Assembly: GCF_963678635.1 (NCBI RefSeq)
Contig: NC_087065.1
Location: 25,251,254-25,315,253, forward strand
Origin: Symsagittifera roscoffensis
Lineage: Eukaryota > Xenacoelomorpha > Acoela > Convolutidae
Direction: 5' to 3'
Length of the DNA: 64,000 nucleotides
The notes beneath the pieces were generated by a model, which was not told the DNA's origin, did not search any database, and saw nothing but the letters and a program-made list of their open reading frames with translations. Each line of letters opens with the position of its first letter. Position 1 is the stretch's first letter. The translations under genes were made by a program, and so were the position numbers. Shown piece after piece: positions 1-11,342 of the stretch.

Positions 1-52
1 TGTCGCTTGCTCCAAGTTGTCGCTTGTTCCAAGTTGTCCTTGCTCCTAGTTG

Positions 53-170
53 TCGCTTCCTCCCAATTGTCGCCGGCTCCCAATTGTCACCTGCTCCCAA
101 TTTTTGCTTGCTCCCATTGTTCGCTGGCTCCCAATTCTCGCTCCCTCCCAATTAAAGCTTGCTTCCATTT
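53..170 (+). repeat. 118-bp A module, copy 1
   Basis: Seven monomers in fixed order: cttcctccc, ccggctccc, cacctgctccc, a 16-bp unit ending cattg, ctggctccc, ctccctccc, then aattaaagcttgcttcc. It contains an AAGCTT site. It is flanked by 'gctcctagttg' on the left. Confidence 0.9.
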
Positions 171-340
171 GTCGCTTGATCCCAATTGTTACTTGCTCAG
201 AATTGTCGCTTAATCCAAATGTTCGCTTGCTTCAAATCATCGCTTACTTCCAATTGTCTTTTGAATCCAATTATCGCATGCTCCAAGTTGTCGCTTGCTC
301 CAAGTTGTCGCTTGTTCCAAGTTGTCCTTGCTCCTAGTTG

Positions 341-458
341 TCGCTTCCTCCCAATTGTCGCCGGCTCCCAATTGTCACCTGCTCCCAATTTTTGCTTGCT
401 CCCATTGTTCGCTGGCTCCCAATTCTCGCTCCCTCCCAATTAAAGCTTGCTTCCATTT
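341..458 (+). repeat. 118-bp A module, copy 2
   Basis: Same seven-monomer order as the copy at 53, 288 bp downstream. It is followed by 'cgcttgctccc' where copy 1 has 'cgcttgatccc'. Confidence 0.9.
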
Positions 459-679
459 GTCGCTTGCTCCCAATTGTTACTTGCTCAGAATTGTCGCTTA
501 ATCCAAATGTTCGCTCTCTCCTAATTATCGCCTACTCTCAGTTATCGCTTGCTCCCAATTATCGCTTGCTCCCAATTATCGCTTGCTTCCAACTGTCGCT
601 TGGTTGCAATTGTCGCTTGCTCCCAGTTGTCGCTTGCTCCCAGTTGTCGCTTGCTCCAAGTTGTCCTTGCTCCTAGTTG

Positions 680-797
680 TCGCTTCCTCCCAATTGTCGC
701 CGGCTCCCAATTGTCACCTGCTCCCAATTTTTGCTTGCTCCCATTGTTCGCTGGCTCCCAATTCTCGCTCCCTCCCAATTAAAGCTTGCTTCCATTT
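680..797 (+). repeat. 118-bp A module, copy 3
   Basis: Same module, 339 bp after the previous one. The longer step comes from extra CAGTTG and 'cttggttgc' monomers. Confidence 0.9.
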
Positions 798-967
798 GTC
801 GCTTGATCCCAATTGTTACTTGCTCAGAATTGTCGCTTAATCCAAAAGTTCGCTTGCTTCAAATCATCGCTTACTTCCAATTGTCTTTTGACTCCAATTA
901 TCGCATGCTCCAAGTTGTCGCTTGCTCCAAGTTGTCGCTTGTTCCAAGTTGTCCTTGCTCCTAGTTG

Positions 968-1085
968 TCGCTTCCTCCCAATTGTCGCCGGCTCCCAATT
1001 GTCACCTGCTCCCAATTTTTGCTTGCTCCCATTGTTCGCTGGCTCCCAATTCTCGCTCCCTCCCAATTAAAGCTTGCTTCCATTT
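968..1085 (+). repeat. 118-bp A module, copy 4
   Basis: Same module, 288 bp after copy 3 and 627 bp after copy 2, so the 627-bp unit is itself repeated. Confidence 0.9.
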
Positions 1086-1256
1086 GTCGCTTGCTCCCAA
1101 TTGTTACTTGCTCAGAATTGTCGCTTAATCCAAATGTTCGCTCTCTCCTAATTATCGCCTACTCTCAGTTATCGCTTGCTCCCAATTATCGCTTGCTCCC
1201 AATAATCGCTTGCTTCCAACTGTCGCTTGGTTGCAATTGTCGCTTGCTCCCAGTTG

Positions 1257-1374
1257 TCGCTTCCTCCCAATTGTCGCCGGCTCCCAATTGTCACCTGCTC
1301 CCAATTTTTGCTTGCTCCCATTGTTCGCTGGCTCCCAATTCTCGCTCCCTCCCAATTAAAGCTTGCTTCCATTT
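1257..1374 (+). repeat. 118-bp A module, copy 5
   Basis: Same module. The 16-bp monomer that normally precedes it is missing, and it follows a normal CAGTTG monomer, which points to an exchange breakpoint just upstream. Confidence 0.88.
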
Positions 1375-1544
1375 GTCGCTTGATCCCAATTGTTACTTGC
1401 TCAGAATTGTCGCTTAATCCAAAAGTTCGCTTGCTTCAAATCATCGCTTACTTCCAATTGTCTTTTGACTCCAATTATCGCATGCTCCAAGTTGTCGCTT
1501 GCTCCAAGTTGTCGCTTGTTCCAAGTTGTCCTTGCTCCTAGTTG

Positions 1545-1662
1545 TCGCTTCCTCCCAATTGTCGCCGGCTCCCAATTGTCACCTGCTCCCAATTTTTGCT
1601 TGCTCCCATTGTTCGCTGGCTCCCAATTCTCGCTCCCTCCCAATTAAAGCTTGCTTCCATTT
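1545..1662 (+). repeat. 118-bp A module, copy 6
   Basis: Same module. It is followed by the 'cttggttgc' unit and block B, an order repeated at 5444, 7507 and 9207. Confidence 0.9.
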
Positions 1663-1789
1663 GTCGCTTGCTCCCAATTGTTACTTGCTCAGAATTGTCG
1701 CTTAATCCAAATGTTCGCTCTCTCCTAATTATCGCCTACTCTCAGTTATCGCTTGCTCCCAATTATCGCTTGCTCCCAATAATCGCTTG

Positions 1790-2233
1790 CTTCCAACTGT
1801 CGCTTGGTTGCAATTGTCGCTTGCTCCCAGTTGTCGCTTGCTCCCAGTTGTCGCTTGCTCCCAGTTGTCGCTTGCTCCCAGTTGTCGCTTGCTCTCAGTT
1901 TTCGCTTGCTCCCAGATGTCGCTTGCTCCTATTTATCGCTTGCTCCCAATTGTCGCTTGCTCTCAATGGTCGCTTGCTCCCATTATTCGCTTGCTCCCAA
2001 TGTTCGCTTGCTTCCAATTGTCAACGGCTCCCAGTTGTCGCTTGCTGCCAATTGTCGCTTGCTCCCATTTATCGCTTGCTCCCAATTGTCAACGGCTCCC
2101 AGTTGTCGCTTGCTCCCAAATATGGCTTGCTCCCAATTGTCGCTTCCTCCCAATTGTCGCTTGCTGTCAAGGCTCGCTTGCTTCCAACTGTCGCTTGCTC
2201 CTAAAGGTCGATTGCTCCAAACTTTTGCTTGCT
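1790..2233 (+). repeat. Block B (tcaacggctccc block), copy 1
   Basis: A run starting at 'cttccaactgtcgcttggttgc', passing through CAGTTG monomers, two 'tcaacggctccc' monomers and an 'atatggcttgctcc' monomer, and ending at the 'gacattattcg' module. The same order recurs at about 5,690-6,149 and 7,753-8,178, and partly from 9,453. Module A, block B and the gacattatt module form one larger unit. Confidence 0.85.
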
Positions 2234-2292
2234 GACATTATTCGCTAGCTCCCGTTTCTCGCTTCCTCCAAGTTTTCGCTTACTCCCAATTG
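2234..2292 (+). repeat. 59-bp gacattatt module, copy 1
   Basis: Diverged monomers in fixed order: gacattattcgctagctcc, then cgtttctcgcttcc, aagttttcgcttactcc. It is preceded by 'gctccaaacttttgc' and followed by 'gctcaaaaatgtcgc' and 'gctcagaattgtcgc', which recur with it elsewhere. Confidence 0.88.
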
Positions 2293-3449
2293 TCGCTTGC
2301 TCCCAACTGTCGCTTGCTCAAAAATGTCGCTTGCTCCCAGTTGTTGCTTGCTCAGAATTGTCGCTTAATCCTAATGTTCGCTTGCTCCTATTTATCCAAT
2401 TGTCGCTTGCTTGCAATTGTCGCTTGCTCCCAATTGTGACTCGCTCCCAGTTGTCGCTTAATCACAATTGTTGCTTGCTCCAATTTATCCCAAGCTCCCA
2501 AATCTCGCTTCTCCCCAATTACCGCTTGCTCCCAATTGTCGCCTGCTCACATTTTTCGCTTGCTCCCAGTTGTCGCTTGCTCCCAGTTGTCGATTGCCCC
2601 CAATTGTCGCTTGCTCCCAATTGTCGCTTGCTCCAATTTATCGCAAGCTCCCAAATCTCGCTTCTCCCCAATTGCCGCTTGCTCCCAATTGTCGCCTGCT
2701 CACATTTGTCGCTTGCTCCCAGTTGTCGCTTGCTCCCAGTTGTCGCTTGCTCCCAGTTGTCGCTTGCTCCCAGTTGTCGCTTGCTCCCAGTTGTCGCTTG
2801 CTCCCAGTTGCCGCTTTCTCCCAGTTGTCGCTTGCTCCCAGCTGTCACTTGCTCCCAATTGTCAATTGCTCCCAGTTGTCGATTGCCCCCAATTTTCGCT
2901 TGCTCCCAATTGTCGCTTGCTCCCCAATTGTCGCTTGCTCCCAATTGTCGCCTGCTCACATTTGTCGCTTGCTCACATTTTTCGCTTGCTCCCAGTTGTC
3001 GCTTGCTCCCATTTGCCGCTTTCTCCAAGTTGTCGCTTGCTCCCAGCTGCCACTTGCTCCCAGTTGTCGCTTGCTCCCAGCTGTCACTTGCTCCCAATTG
3101 TCAATTGCTCCCAGTTGTCGATTGCCCCCAATTGTCGCTTGCTCCCAATTGTCGCTTGCTCCAATTTATCGCAAGCTCCCAAATCTCGCTTCTCCCCAAT
3201 TGTCGCTTGCTCCCAATTGTCGCCTGCTCACATTTGTCGCTTGCTCCAAATTGTCGCTTGCTCCCAGTTGTCGCTTGCTCCCAGTTGTCGCTTGCTCCCA
3301 GTTGCCGCTTTCTCCCAGTTGTCGCTTGCTCCCAGCTGTCACTTGCTCCCAATTGTCAATTGCTCCTGGTTGTCGATTGCCCCCAATTGTCGCTTGCTCC
3401 CAATTGTCGCTTGCTCCTAAAGGTCGATTGCGCCAAACTTTTGCTTTCT

Positions 3450-3508
3450 GACATTATTCGCTAGCTCCCGTTTCTCGCTTCCTCCAAGTTTTCGCTTACT
3501 CCCAATTG
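3450..3508 (+). repeat. 59-bp gacattatt module, copy 2
   Basis: Same order as the copy at 2234. The upstream unit reads 'gattgcgccaaac' rather than 'gattgctccaaac', a marker shared only with copy 3. Confidence 0.86.
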
Positions 3509-4120
3509 TCGCTTGCTCCCAATTGTCGCTTGCTCAAAAATGTCGCTTGCTCCCAGTTGTTGCTTGCTCAGAATTGTCGCTTAATCCTAATGTTCGCTTG
3601 CTCCTATTTATCCAATTGTCGCTTGCTTGCAATTTTCGCTTGCTCCCAATTGTGACTCGCTCCCAGTTGTCGCTTGCTCACAATTGTTGCTTGCTCCAAA
3701 AGCTCGCTTGCTCCCAATTATCGATTACTCCCAATTATCGCTTGCTCCTAACTGGCGCTTGCTCCCAAATGTCGCTTGCTCCCAACTTTTGCTTGCTCCC
3801 ATTGTTCGCTAGCTCCCAATTCTCGCTTCCTCCCAGTTTTCGCTTGCTCCCAATTGTCGCTTACTTCCAATTGTCTTTTGAATCCAATTATCGCATGCTC
3901 CAAGTTGTCGCTTGCTCCAAGTTGTCGCTTGCTCCCAGTTGTCGCTTGCTCCCAGTTGTCGCTTGCTCCCAGTTGCCGCTTTCTCCCAGTTGTCGCTTGC
4001 TCCCAGCTGTCACTTGCTCCCAATTGTCAATTGCTCCTGGTTGTCGATTGGCCCCAATTGTCGCTTGCTCCCAATTGTCGCTTGCTCCTAAAGGTCGATT
4101 GCGCCAAACTTTTGCTTACT

Positions 4121-4179
4121 GACATTATTCGCTAGCTCCCGTTTCTCGCTTCCTCCAAGTTTTCGCTTACTCCCAATTG
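4121..4179 (+). repeat. 59-bp gacattatt module, copy 3
   Basis: Same module, 671 bp after copy 2 and sharing its 'gattgcgccaaac' upstream variant, so these two copies are sisters. Confidence 0.86.
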
Positions 4180-5138
4180 TCGCTTGCTCCCAATTGTCGC
4201 TTGCTCCCAATTGTCGCTTGCTCAAAAATGTCGCTTGCTCCAATTTATCGCAAGCTCCCAAATCTCGCTTCTCCCCAATTGCCGCTTGCTCCCAATTGTC
4301 GCCTGCTCACATTTGTCGCTTGCTCCCAGTTGTCGCTTGCTCCCAGTTGTCGCTTGCTCCCAGTTGTCGCTTGCTCCCAGTTGTCGCTTGCTCCCAGTTG
4401 TCGCTTGCTCCCAGTTGCCGCTTTCTCCCAGTTGTCGCTTGCTCCCAATTGTCGCCTGCTCACATTTTTCGCTTGCTCCCAGTTGTCGCTTGCTCCCAGT
4501 TGTCGATTGCCCCCAATTGTCGCTTGCTCCCAATTGTCGCTTGCTCCAATTTATCGCAAGCTCCCAAATCTCGCTTCTCCCCAATTGCCGCTTGCTCCCA
4601 ATTGTCGCCTGCTCACATTTGTCGCTTCCTCCAAGTTTTCGCTTACTCCCAATTGTCGCTTGCTCCCAATTGTCGCTTGCTCCCAATTGTCGCTTGCTCC
4701 CAATTGTCGCTTGCTCAAAAATGTCGCTTGCTCCCAGTTGTTGCTTGCTCAGAATTGTCGCTTAATCCTAATGTTCGCTTGCTCCTATTTATCCAATTGT
4801 CGCTTGCTTGCAATTGTCGCTTGCTCCCAATTGTGACTCGCTCCCAGTTGTCGCTTGCTCACAATTGTTGCTTGCTCCAAAAGCTCGCTTGCTCCCAATT
4901 ATCGATTACTCCCAATTATCGCTTGCTCCTAACTGGCGCTTGCTCCCAAATGTCACTTGCTCCCAACTTTTGCTTGCTCCCATTGTTCGCTAGCTCCCAA
5001 TTCTCGCTTCCTCCCAGTTTTCGCTTGCTCCCAATTGTCGCTTACTTCCAATTGTCTTTTGAATCCAATTATCGCATGCTCCAAGTTGTCGCTTGCTCCA
5101 AGTTGTCGCTTGTTCCAAGTTGTCCTTGCTCCTAGTTG

Positions 5139-5256
5139 TCGCTTCCTCCCAATTGTCGCCGGCTCCCAATTGTCACCTGCTCCCAATTTTTGCTTGCTCC
5201 CATTGTTCGCTGGCTCCCAATTCTCGCTCCCTCCCAATTAAAGCTTGCTTCCATTT
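5139..5256 (+). repeat. 118-bp A module, copy 7
   Basis: Reappearance of the family A module 3.6 kb after the first cluster, with the 16-bp monomer on its left. Confidence 0.9.
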
Positions 5257-5443
5257 GTCGCTTGATCCCAATTGTTACTTGCTCAGAATTGTCGCTTAAT
5301 CCAAATGTTCGCTTGCTTCAAATCATCGCTTACTTCCAATTGTCTTTTGAATCCAATTATCGCATGCTCCAAGTTGTCGCTTGCTCCAAGTTGTCGCTTG
5401 CTCCAAGGTGTCGCTTGTTCCAAGTTGTCCTTGCTCCTAGTTG

Positions 5444-5561
5444 TCGCTTCCTCCCAATTGTCGCCGGCTCCCAATTGTCACCTGCTCCCAATTTTTGCTT
5501 GCTCCCATTGTTCGCTGGCTCCCAATTCTCGCTCCCTCCCAATTAAAGCTTGCTTCCATTT
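5444..5561 (+). repeat. 118-bp A module, copy 8
   Basis: 305 bp (18 monomers minus one base) after copy 7. An extra 'ccaaggtg' monomer accounts for the difference from 288. It is 3,899 bp from copy 6 and starts a second A-B-gacattatt unit. Confidence 0.9.
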
Positions 5562-5689
5562 GTCGCTTGCTCCCAATTGTTACTTGCTCAGAATTGTCGC
5601 TTAATCCAAATGTTCGCTCTCTCCTAATTATCGCCTACTCTCAGTTATCGCTTGCTCCCAATTATCGCTTGCTCCCAATTATCGCTTGC

Positions 5690-6149
5690 TTCCAACTGTC
5701 GCTTGGTTGCAATTGTCGCTTGCTCCCAGTTGTCGCTTGCTCCCAGTTGTCGCTTGCTCCCAGTTGTCGCTTGCTCCCAGTTGTCGCTTGCTCTCAGTTT
5801 TCGCTTGCTCCCAGATGTCACTTGCTCCTATTTATCGCTTGCTCCCAATTGTCGCTTGCTCTCAATGGTCGCTTGCTCCCATTATTCGCTTGCTCCCAAT
5901 GTTCGCTTGCTTCCAATTGTCAACGGCTCCCAGTTGTCGCTTGCTGCCAATTGTCGCTTGCTCCCATTTATCGCTTGCTCCCAATTGTCAACGGCTCCCA
6001 GTTGTCGCTTGCTCCCAAATATGGCTTGCTCCCAATTGTCGCTTCCTCCCAATTGTCGCTTGCCCACAATTGTCGCTTGCTGTCAAGGCTCGCTTGCTTC
6101 CAACTGTCGCTTGCTCCTAAAGGTCGATTGCTCCAAACTTTTGCTTGCT
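5690..6149 (+). repeat. Block B, copy 2
   Basis: Same monomer order as 1,790-2,233 at an offset of 3,899 bp over the left part. It carries an added 'cttgcccacaattg' monomer before 'ctgtcaaggctcgc'. Confidence 0.84.
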
Positions 6150-6208
6150 GACATTATTCGCTAGCTCCCGTTTCTCGCTTCCTCCAAGTTTTCGCTTACT
6201 CCCAATTG
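6150..6208 (+). repeat. 59-bp gacattatt module, copy 4
   Basis: Same module at the end of block B copy 2. Confidence 0.87.
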
Positions 6209-6650
6209 TCGCTTGCTCCCAACTGTCGCTTGCTCAAAAATGTCGCTTGCTCCCAGTTGTTGCTTGCTCAGAATTGTCGCTTAATCCTACTGTTCGCTTG
6301 CTCCTATTTATCCAATTGTCGCTTGCTTGCAATTGTCGCTTGCTCCCAATTGTGACTCGATCCCAGTTGTCGCTTGCTCACAATTGTTGCTTGCTCCAAA
6401 AGTTCGCTTGCTCCCAATTATCGATTACTCCCAATTATCGCTTGCTCCCAATTGTCGCTTGCACCCATTTATCGCTTGCTCCCAATTGTCAACGGCTCCC
6501 AGTTGTCGCTTGCTCCCAAATATGGCTTGCTCCCAATTGTCGCTTCCTCCCAATTGTCGCTTGCCCACAATTGTCGCTTGCTGTCAAGGCTCGCTTGCTT
6601 CCAACTGTCGCTTGCTCCTAAATGTCGATTGCTCCAAACGTTTGCTTGCT

Positions 6651-6709
6651 GACATTATTCGCTAGCTCCCGTTTCTCGCTTCCTCCAAGTTTTCGCTTAC
6701 TCCCAATTG
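6651..6709 (+). repeat. 59-bp gacattatt module, copy 5
   Basis: 501 bp after copy 4. The upstream unit reads 'aaatgtcgattgctcc' where the other copies read 'aaaggtcgattg'. Confidence 0.86.
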
Positions 6710-7506
6710 TCGCTTGCTCCCAACTGTCGCTTGCTCAAAAATGTCGCTTGCTCCCAGTTGTTGCTTGCTCAGAATTGTCGCTTAATCCTAATGTTCGCTT
6801 GCTCCTATTTATCCAATTGTCGCTTGCTTGCAATTGTCGCTTGCTCCCAATTGTGACTCGCTCCCAGTTGTCGCTTGCTCACAATTGTTGCTTGCTCCAA
6901 AAGTTCGCTTGCTCCCAATTATCGATTACTCCCAATTATCGCTTGCTCCTAACTGTCGCTTGCTCCCAAATGTCGCTTGCTCCCAACTTTTGCTTGCTCC
7001 CATTGTTCGCTAGCTCCCAATTCTCGCTTCCTCCCAGTTTTCGCTTGCTCCCAATTGTCGCTTGCTCCCAATTGTCGCTTGCTCAAAAATGTCGCTTGCT
7101 CCCAGTTGTTGCTTGCTCAGAATTGTCGCTTAATCCTAATGTTCGCCTGCTCCTATTTATCCAATTGTCGCTTGCTTGCAATTGTCGCTTGCTCCCAATT
7201 GTGACTCGCTCCCAGTTGTCGCTTGCTCACAATTGTTGCTTGCTCCAAAAGCTCGCTTGCTCCCAATTATCGATTACTCCCAATTATCGCTTGCTCCTAA
7301 CTGTCGCTTGCTCCCAAATGTCGCTTGCTCCCAACTTTTGCTTGCTCCCATTGTTCGCTAGCTCCCAATTCTCGCTTCCTCCCAATTTTCGCTTGCTTCA
7401 AATCATCGCTTAGTTCCAATTGTCTTTTGAATCCAATTATCGCATGCTCCAAGTTGTCGCTTGCTCCAAGTTGTCGCTGGTTCCAAGTTGTCCTTGCTCC
7501 TAGTTG

Positions 7507-7624
7507 TCGCTTCCTCCCAATTGTCGCCGGCTCCCAATTGTCACCTGCTCCCAATTTTTGCTTGCTCCCATTGTTCGCTGGCTCCCAATTCTCGCTCCCT
7601 CCCAATTAAAGCTTGCTTCCATTT
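7507..7624 (+). repeat. 118-bp A module, copy 9
   Basis: 2,063 bp from copy 8. It starts a third A-B-gacattatt unit. The preceding monomer reads 'cgctggttcc' instead of 'cgcttgttcc'. Confidence 0.9.
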
Positions 7625-7752
7625 GTCGCTTGCTCCCAATTGTTACTTGCTCAGAATTGTCGCTTAATCCAAATGTTCGCTCTCTCCTAATTATCGCCTA
7701 CTCTCAGTTATCGCTTGCTCCCAATTATCGCTTGCTCCCAATTATCGCTTGC

Positions 7753-8178
7753 TTCCAACTGTCGCTTGGTTGCAATTGTCGCTTGCTCCCAGTTGTCGCT
7801 TGCTCCCAGTTGTCGCTTGCTCTCAGTTTTCATTTGCTCCCAGATGTCGCTTGCTCCTATTTATCGCTTGCTCCCAATTTTCGCTTGCTCTCAATGGTCG
7901 CTTGCTCCCATTATTCGCTTGCTCCCAATGTTCGCTTGCTTCCAATTGTCAACGGCTCCCAGTTGTCGCTTGCTCCCAATTGTCACTTGCTCCCATTTAT
8001 CGCTTGCTCCCAATTGTCAACGGCTCCCAGTTGTCGCTTGCTCCTAAATATGGCTTGCTCCCAATTGTCGCTTCCTCCCAATTGTCGCTTGCCCACAATT
8101 GTCGCTTGCTGTCAAGGCTCGCTTGCTTCCAACTGTCGCTTGCTCCTAAAGGTCGATTGCTCCAAACTTTTGCTTGCT
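7753..8178 (+). repeat. Block B, copy 3
   Basis: Shorter version of block B with fewer CAGTTG monomers. It keeps both 'tcaacggctccc' monomers and the 'aaatatggcttgc' unit. Confidence 0.83.
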
Positions 8179-8237
8179 GACATTATTCGCTAGCTCCCGT
8201 TTCTCGCTTCCTCCAAGTTTTCGCTTACTCCCAATTG
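8179..8237 (+). repeat. 59-bp gacattatt module, copy 6
   Basis: Same module. It is followed by the usual 'gctcaaaaatg' and 'gctcagaattg' monomers. Confidence 0.87.
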
Positions 8238-8681
8238 TCGCTTGCTCCCAACTGTCGCTTGCTCAAAAATGTCGCTTGCTCCCAGTTGTTGCTTGCTCAG
8301 AATTGTCGCTTAATCCCAATGTTCGCTTGCTCCGATTTATCCAATTGTCGCTTGCTTGCAATTGTCGCTTGCTCCCAATTGTGACTCGCTCCGAGTTGTC
8401 GCTTGCTCACAATTGTTGCTTGCTCCAAAAGTTTGCTTGCTCCCAATTATCGATTACTCCCAATTATCGCTTGCTCCCAATTGTCGCTTGCTCCTACATT
8501 TATCGCTTGCTCCCAATTGTCAACGGCTCCCAGTTGTCGCTTGCTCCCAAATATGGCTTGCTCCCAATTGTCGCTTCCTCCCAATTGTCGCTTGCCCACA
8601 ATTGTCGCTTGCTGTCAAGGCTCGCTTGCTTCCAACTGTCGCTTGCTCCTAAAGGTCGATTGCTCCAAACTTTTGCTTGCT

Positions 8682-8740
8682 GACATTATTCGCTAGCTCC
8701 CGTTTCTCGCTTCCTCCAAGTTTTCGCTTACTCCCAATTG
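8682..8740 (+). repeat. 59-bp gacattatt module, copy 7
   Basis: 503 bp after copy 6, paralleling the 501-bp spacing of copies 4 and 5. This is the last copy seen in the window. Confidence 0.87.
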
Positions 8741-9206
8741 TCGCTTGCTCCCAACTGTCGCTTGCTCAAAAATGTCGCTTGCTCCCAGTTGTTGCTTGCT
8801 CAGAATTGTCGCTTAATCCTAATGTTTGCTTGCTCCTATTTATCCAATTGTCGCTTGCTTGCAATTGTCGCTTGCTCCCAATTGTGACTCGCTCCCAGTT
8901 GTCGCTTGCTCACAATTGTTGCTTGCTCCAAAAGTTCGCTTGCTCCCAATTATCGATTACTCCCAATTATTGCTTGCTCCTAACTGTCGCTTGCTCCCAA
9001 ATGTCCCTTGCTCCCAACTTTTGCTTGCTCCCATTGTTCGCTAGCTCCCAATTCTCGCTTCCTCCCAGTTTTCGCTTGCTCCCAATTGTCGCTTGCTCCA
9101 AATGTTCGCTTGCTTCAAATCATCGCTTACTTCCAATTGTCTTTTGAATCCAATTATCGCATGCTCCAAGTTGTCGCTTGCTCCAAGTTGTCCTTGCTCC
9201 TAGTTG

Positions 9207-9324
9207 TCGCTTCCTCCCAATTGTCGCCGGCTCCCAATTGTCGCCTGCTCCCAATTTTTGCTTGCTCCCATTGTTCGCTGGCTCCCAATTCTTGCTCCCT
9301 CCCAATTAAAGCTTGCTTCCATTT
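9207..9324 (+). repeat. 118-bp A module, copy 10 (last)
   Basis: Exactly 1,700 bp (100 monomers) after copy 9. It differs by 'cgcctgctccc' for 'cacctgctccc' and 'cttgctccctcc' for 'ctcgctccctcc'. No further copy is seen downstream. Confidence 0.88.
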
Positions 9325-10190
9325 GTCGCTTGCTCCCAATTGTTACTTGCTCAGAATTGTCGCTTAATCCAAATGTTCGCTCTCTCCTAATTATCGCCTA
9401 CTCTCAGTTATCGCTTGCTCCCAATTATCGCTTGCTCCCAATTATCGCTTGCTTCCAACTGTCGCTTGGTTGCAATTGTCGCTTGCTCCCATTTGTCGCT
9501 TGCTCCCAGTTGTCGCTTGCTCCTAGTTTTCGCTTGCTCCCAGATGTCGCTTGCTCCTATTTATCGCTTGGTCCCAATTGTCGCTTGCTCTCAATGGTCG
9601 CTTGCTCCCATTATTCGCTTGCTCCCAATGTCCGCTTGCTTCCAATTGTCACTCGCTCCCAGTTGTCGCTTGCTTACAATTGTCGATTGCTCCAAATGTT
9701 CGCTTGCTCCCAATTATCGCATGCTCCCAATTATCGCTTGCTTCCAATTGTCGCTTGCTCCCAGTTGTCGCTTGCTCCCAGTCGTCGCTTGCTCCGAGTC
9801 GTCTCTTGCTCCCAGTCGTCGCTTGCTCCCAGTCGTCGCATCCTCCCAATTGTCGCTTTCTCCCAATTGTCGCTTCCGCTCAATTGTCGCTTGCTCCCAA
9901 TTGTCGCTTTCTCCCAATTGTCGCTTCCGCCCAAGTATCGCTTGTCCCAATGATCGATTGCTTGCAATTGTCGCTTGCTTGCAATTGTCGTTTGCTCCCA
10001 GTTGTCGCTTGCTCCCATTCGTCAGTTGCTCCCAATTATCGCTTGTCCCAAATATCGCTTGCTTCCAATTGTCGCTTGCTTGCAACTGTCGCTTGCTCCC
10101 AGTTGTCGCTTACTCCTAATTATTGCTTCCTCCCAATTGTCGCTTTCTCCCAATTGTCGCTTCCGCCCAATTGTCGCTTGCTCCCAGTAG

Positions 10191-10738
10191 TTGCTTGCTC
10201 CCAATTATGGCTTGTCCCAATTATCGCTTGTCCCAATTATCGCTTGCTTGCAATTGTCGCTTGCTTGCAATTGTCGCCTGCTGCCAGTCGTCACTTGCTC
10301 CCAATTATCGCTTGTCCCAATTATCGCTTGTCCCAATTGTCGCTTGATTCCAATTGTCGCTTGCTTGCAATTGTCGCTTGCTCCCAGTTGTCGCTTGCTC
10401 CCAGTTGTCGTTTGCTCCTAATTATTGCTTCCTCCCAATTTTCGCTTTCTCCCAATTGTCGCTTCCGCCCAATTGTCGCTTGCTCCCAGTCGTCACTTGC
10501 TCCCAATTATCGCTTGTCCCAATTATCGCTTGTCCCAATTATCGCTTGCTTGCAATTGTCGCTTGCTTGCAATTGTCGCTTGCTGCCAGTCGACACTTAC
10601 TCCCAGTTATCGCTTGTCCCAATTATCGCTTGTCCCAATTGTCGCTTGCTTCTTATTGTCGCTTGCTTGCAATTGTCGCTTGCTCCCAGTTGTCGCTGGC
10701 CCCCAGTCGTCGCTTCCTCCCAATTGTCGCTCTCTCCC
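10191..10738 (+). repeat. 604-bp-offset tandem duplication, copy 1
   Basis: Matches 10,795-11,342 at a constant offset of 604 bp, which equals 36 monomers minus eight bases, as expected from several 16-bp units. One difference seen is 'cgacacttactccc' here against 'cgacacttgctccc' at 11,196. Confidence 0.88.
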
Positions 10739-10794
10739 AATTGTCGCTTTCTCCCAATTGTCGCTTCCGCCCAATTATCGCTTGCTCCCAGTTG

Positions 10795-11342
10795 TTGCTT
10801 GCTCCCAATTATGGCTTGTCCCAATTATCGCTTGTCCCAATTATCGCTTGCTTGCAATTGTCGCTTGCTTGCAATTGTCGCCTGCTGCCAGTCGTCACTT
10901 GCTCCCAATTATCGCTTGTCCCAATTATCGCTTGTCCCAATTGTCGCTTGATTCCAATTGTCGCTTGCTTGCAATTGTCGCTTGCTCCCAGTTGTCGCTT
11001 GCTCCCAGTTGTCGTTTGCTCCTAATTATTGCTTCCTCCCAATTTTCGCTTTCTCCCAATTGTCGCTTCCGCCCAATTGTCGCTTGCTCCCAGTCGTCAC
11101 TTGCTCCCAATTATCGCTTGTCCCAATTATCGCTTGTCCCAATTATCGCTTGCTTGCAATTGTCGCTTGCTTGCAATTGTCGCTTGCTGCCAGTCGACAC
11201 TTGCTCCCAGTTATCGCTTGTCCCAATTATCGCTTGTCCCAATTGTCGCTTGCTTCTTATTGTCGCTTGCTTGCAATTGTCGCTTGCTCCCAGTTGTCGC
11301 TGGCCCCCAGTCGTCGCTTCCTCCCAATTGTCGCTCTCTCCC
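10795..11342 (+). repeat. 604-bp-offset tandem duplication, copy 2
   Basis: Second copy. It ends where one 'ctttctccc' monomer present in copy 1 is missing (about 11,340), after which the two diverge. Confidence 0.87.

Larger units (their letters stand above)
1..1801 (+). repeat. Family A higher-order repeat, 288/339-bp units
   Basis: Six copies of a 118-bp module recur at starts 53, 341, 680, 968, 1257 and 1545, giving steps of 288, 339, 288, 289 and 288. The 288 and 339 steps sum to 627 bp. A 288 step is 17 monomers minus one base, because a 16-bp monomer (tccttgctcctagttg) precedes most modules. The 289-bp step is where the module at 1257 follows a full 17-bp monomer instead. Alternate units carry either 'cttgatccc' followed by 'cgcatgctcc', or 'cgctctctcctaattatcg', so the true unit is a two-part repeat. 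Confidence 0.9.
2477..4640 (+). repeat. Sub-array with caagctcccaaatctcgc motif
   Basis: The motif 'caagctcccaaatctcgc' followed by 'ttctcccc' occurs at 2491, 2644, 3172, 4251 and 4557. The last two are 306 bp (18 monomers) apart. Between them are homogeneous CAGTTG monomers, 'cgcctgctcacatttgtcgc' units and 'cgattgccccc' units. The region lies between gacattatt modules and looks like a local expansion. Confidence 0.82.
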
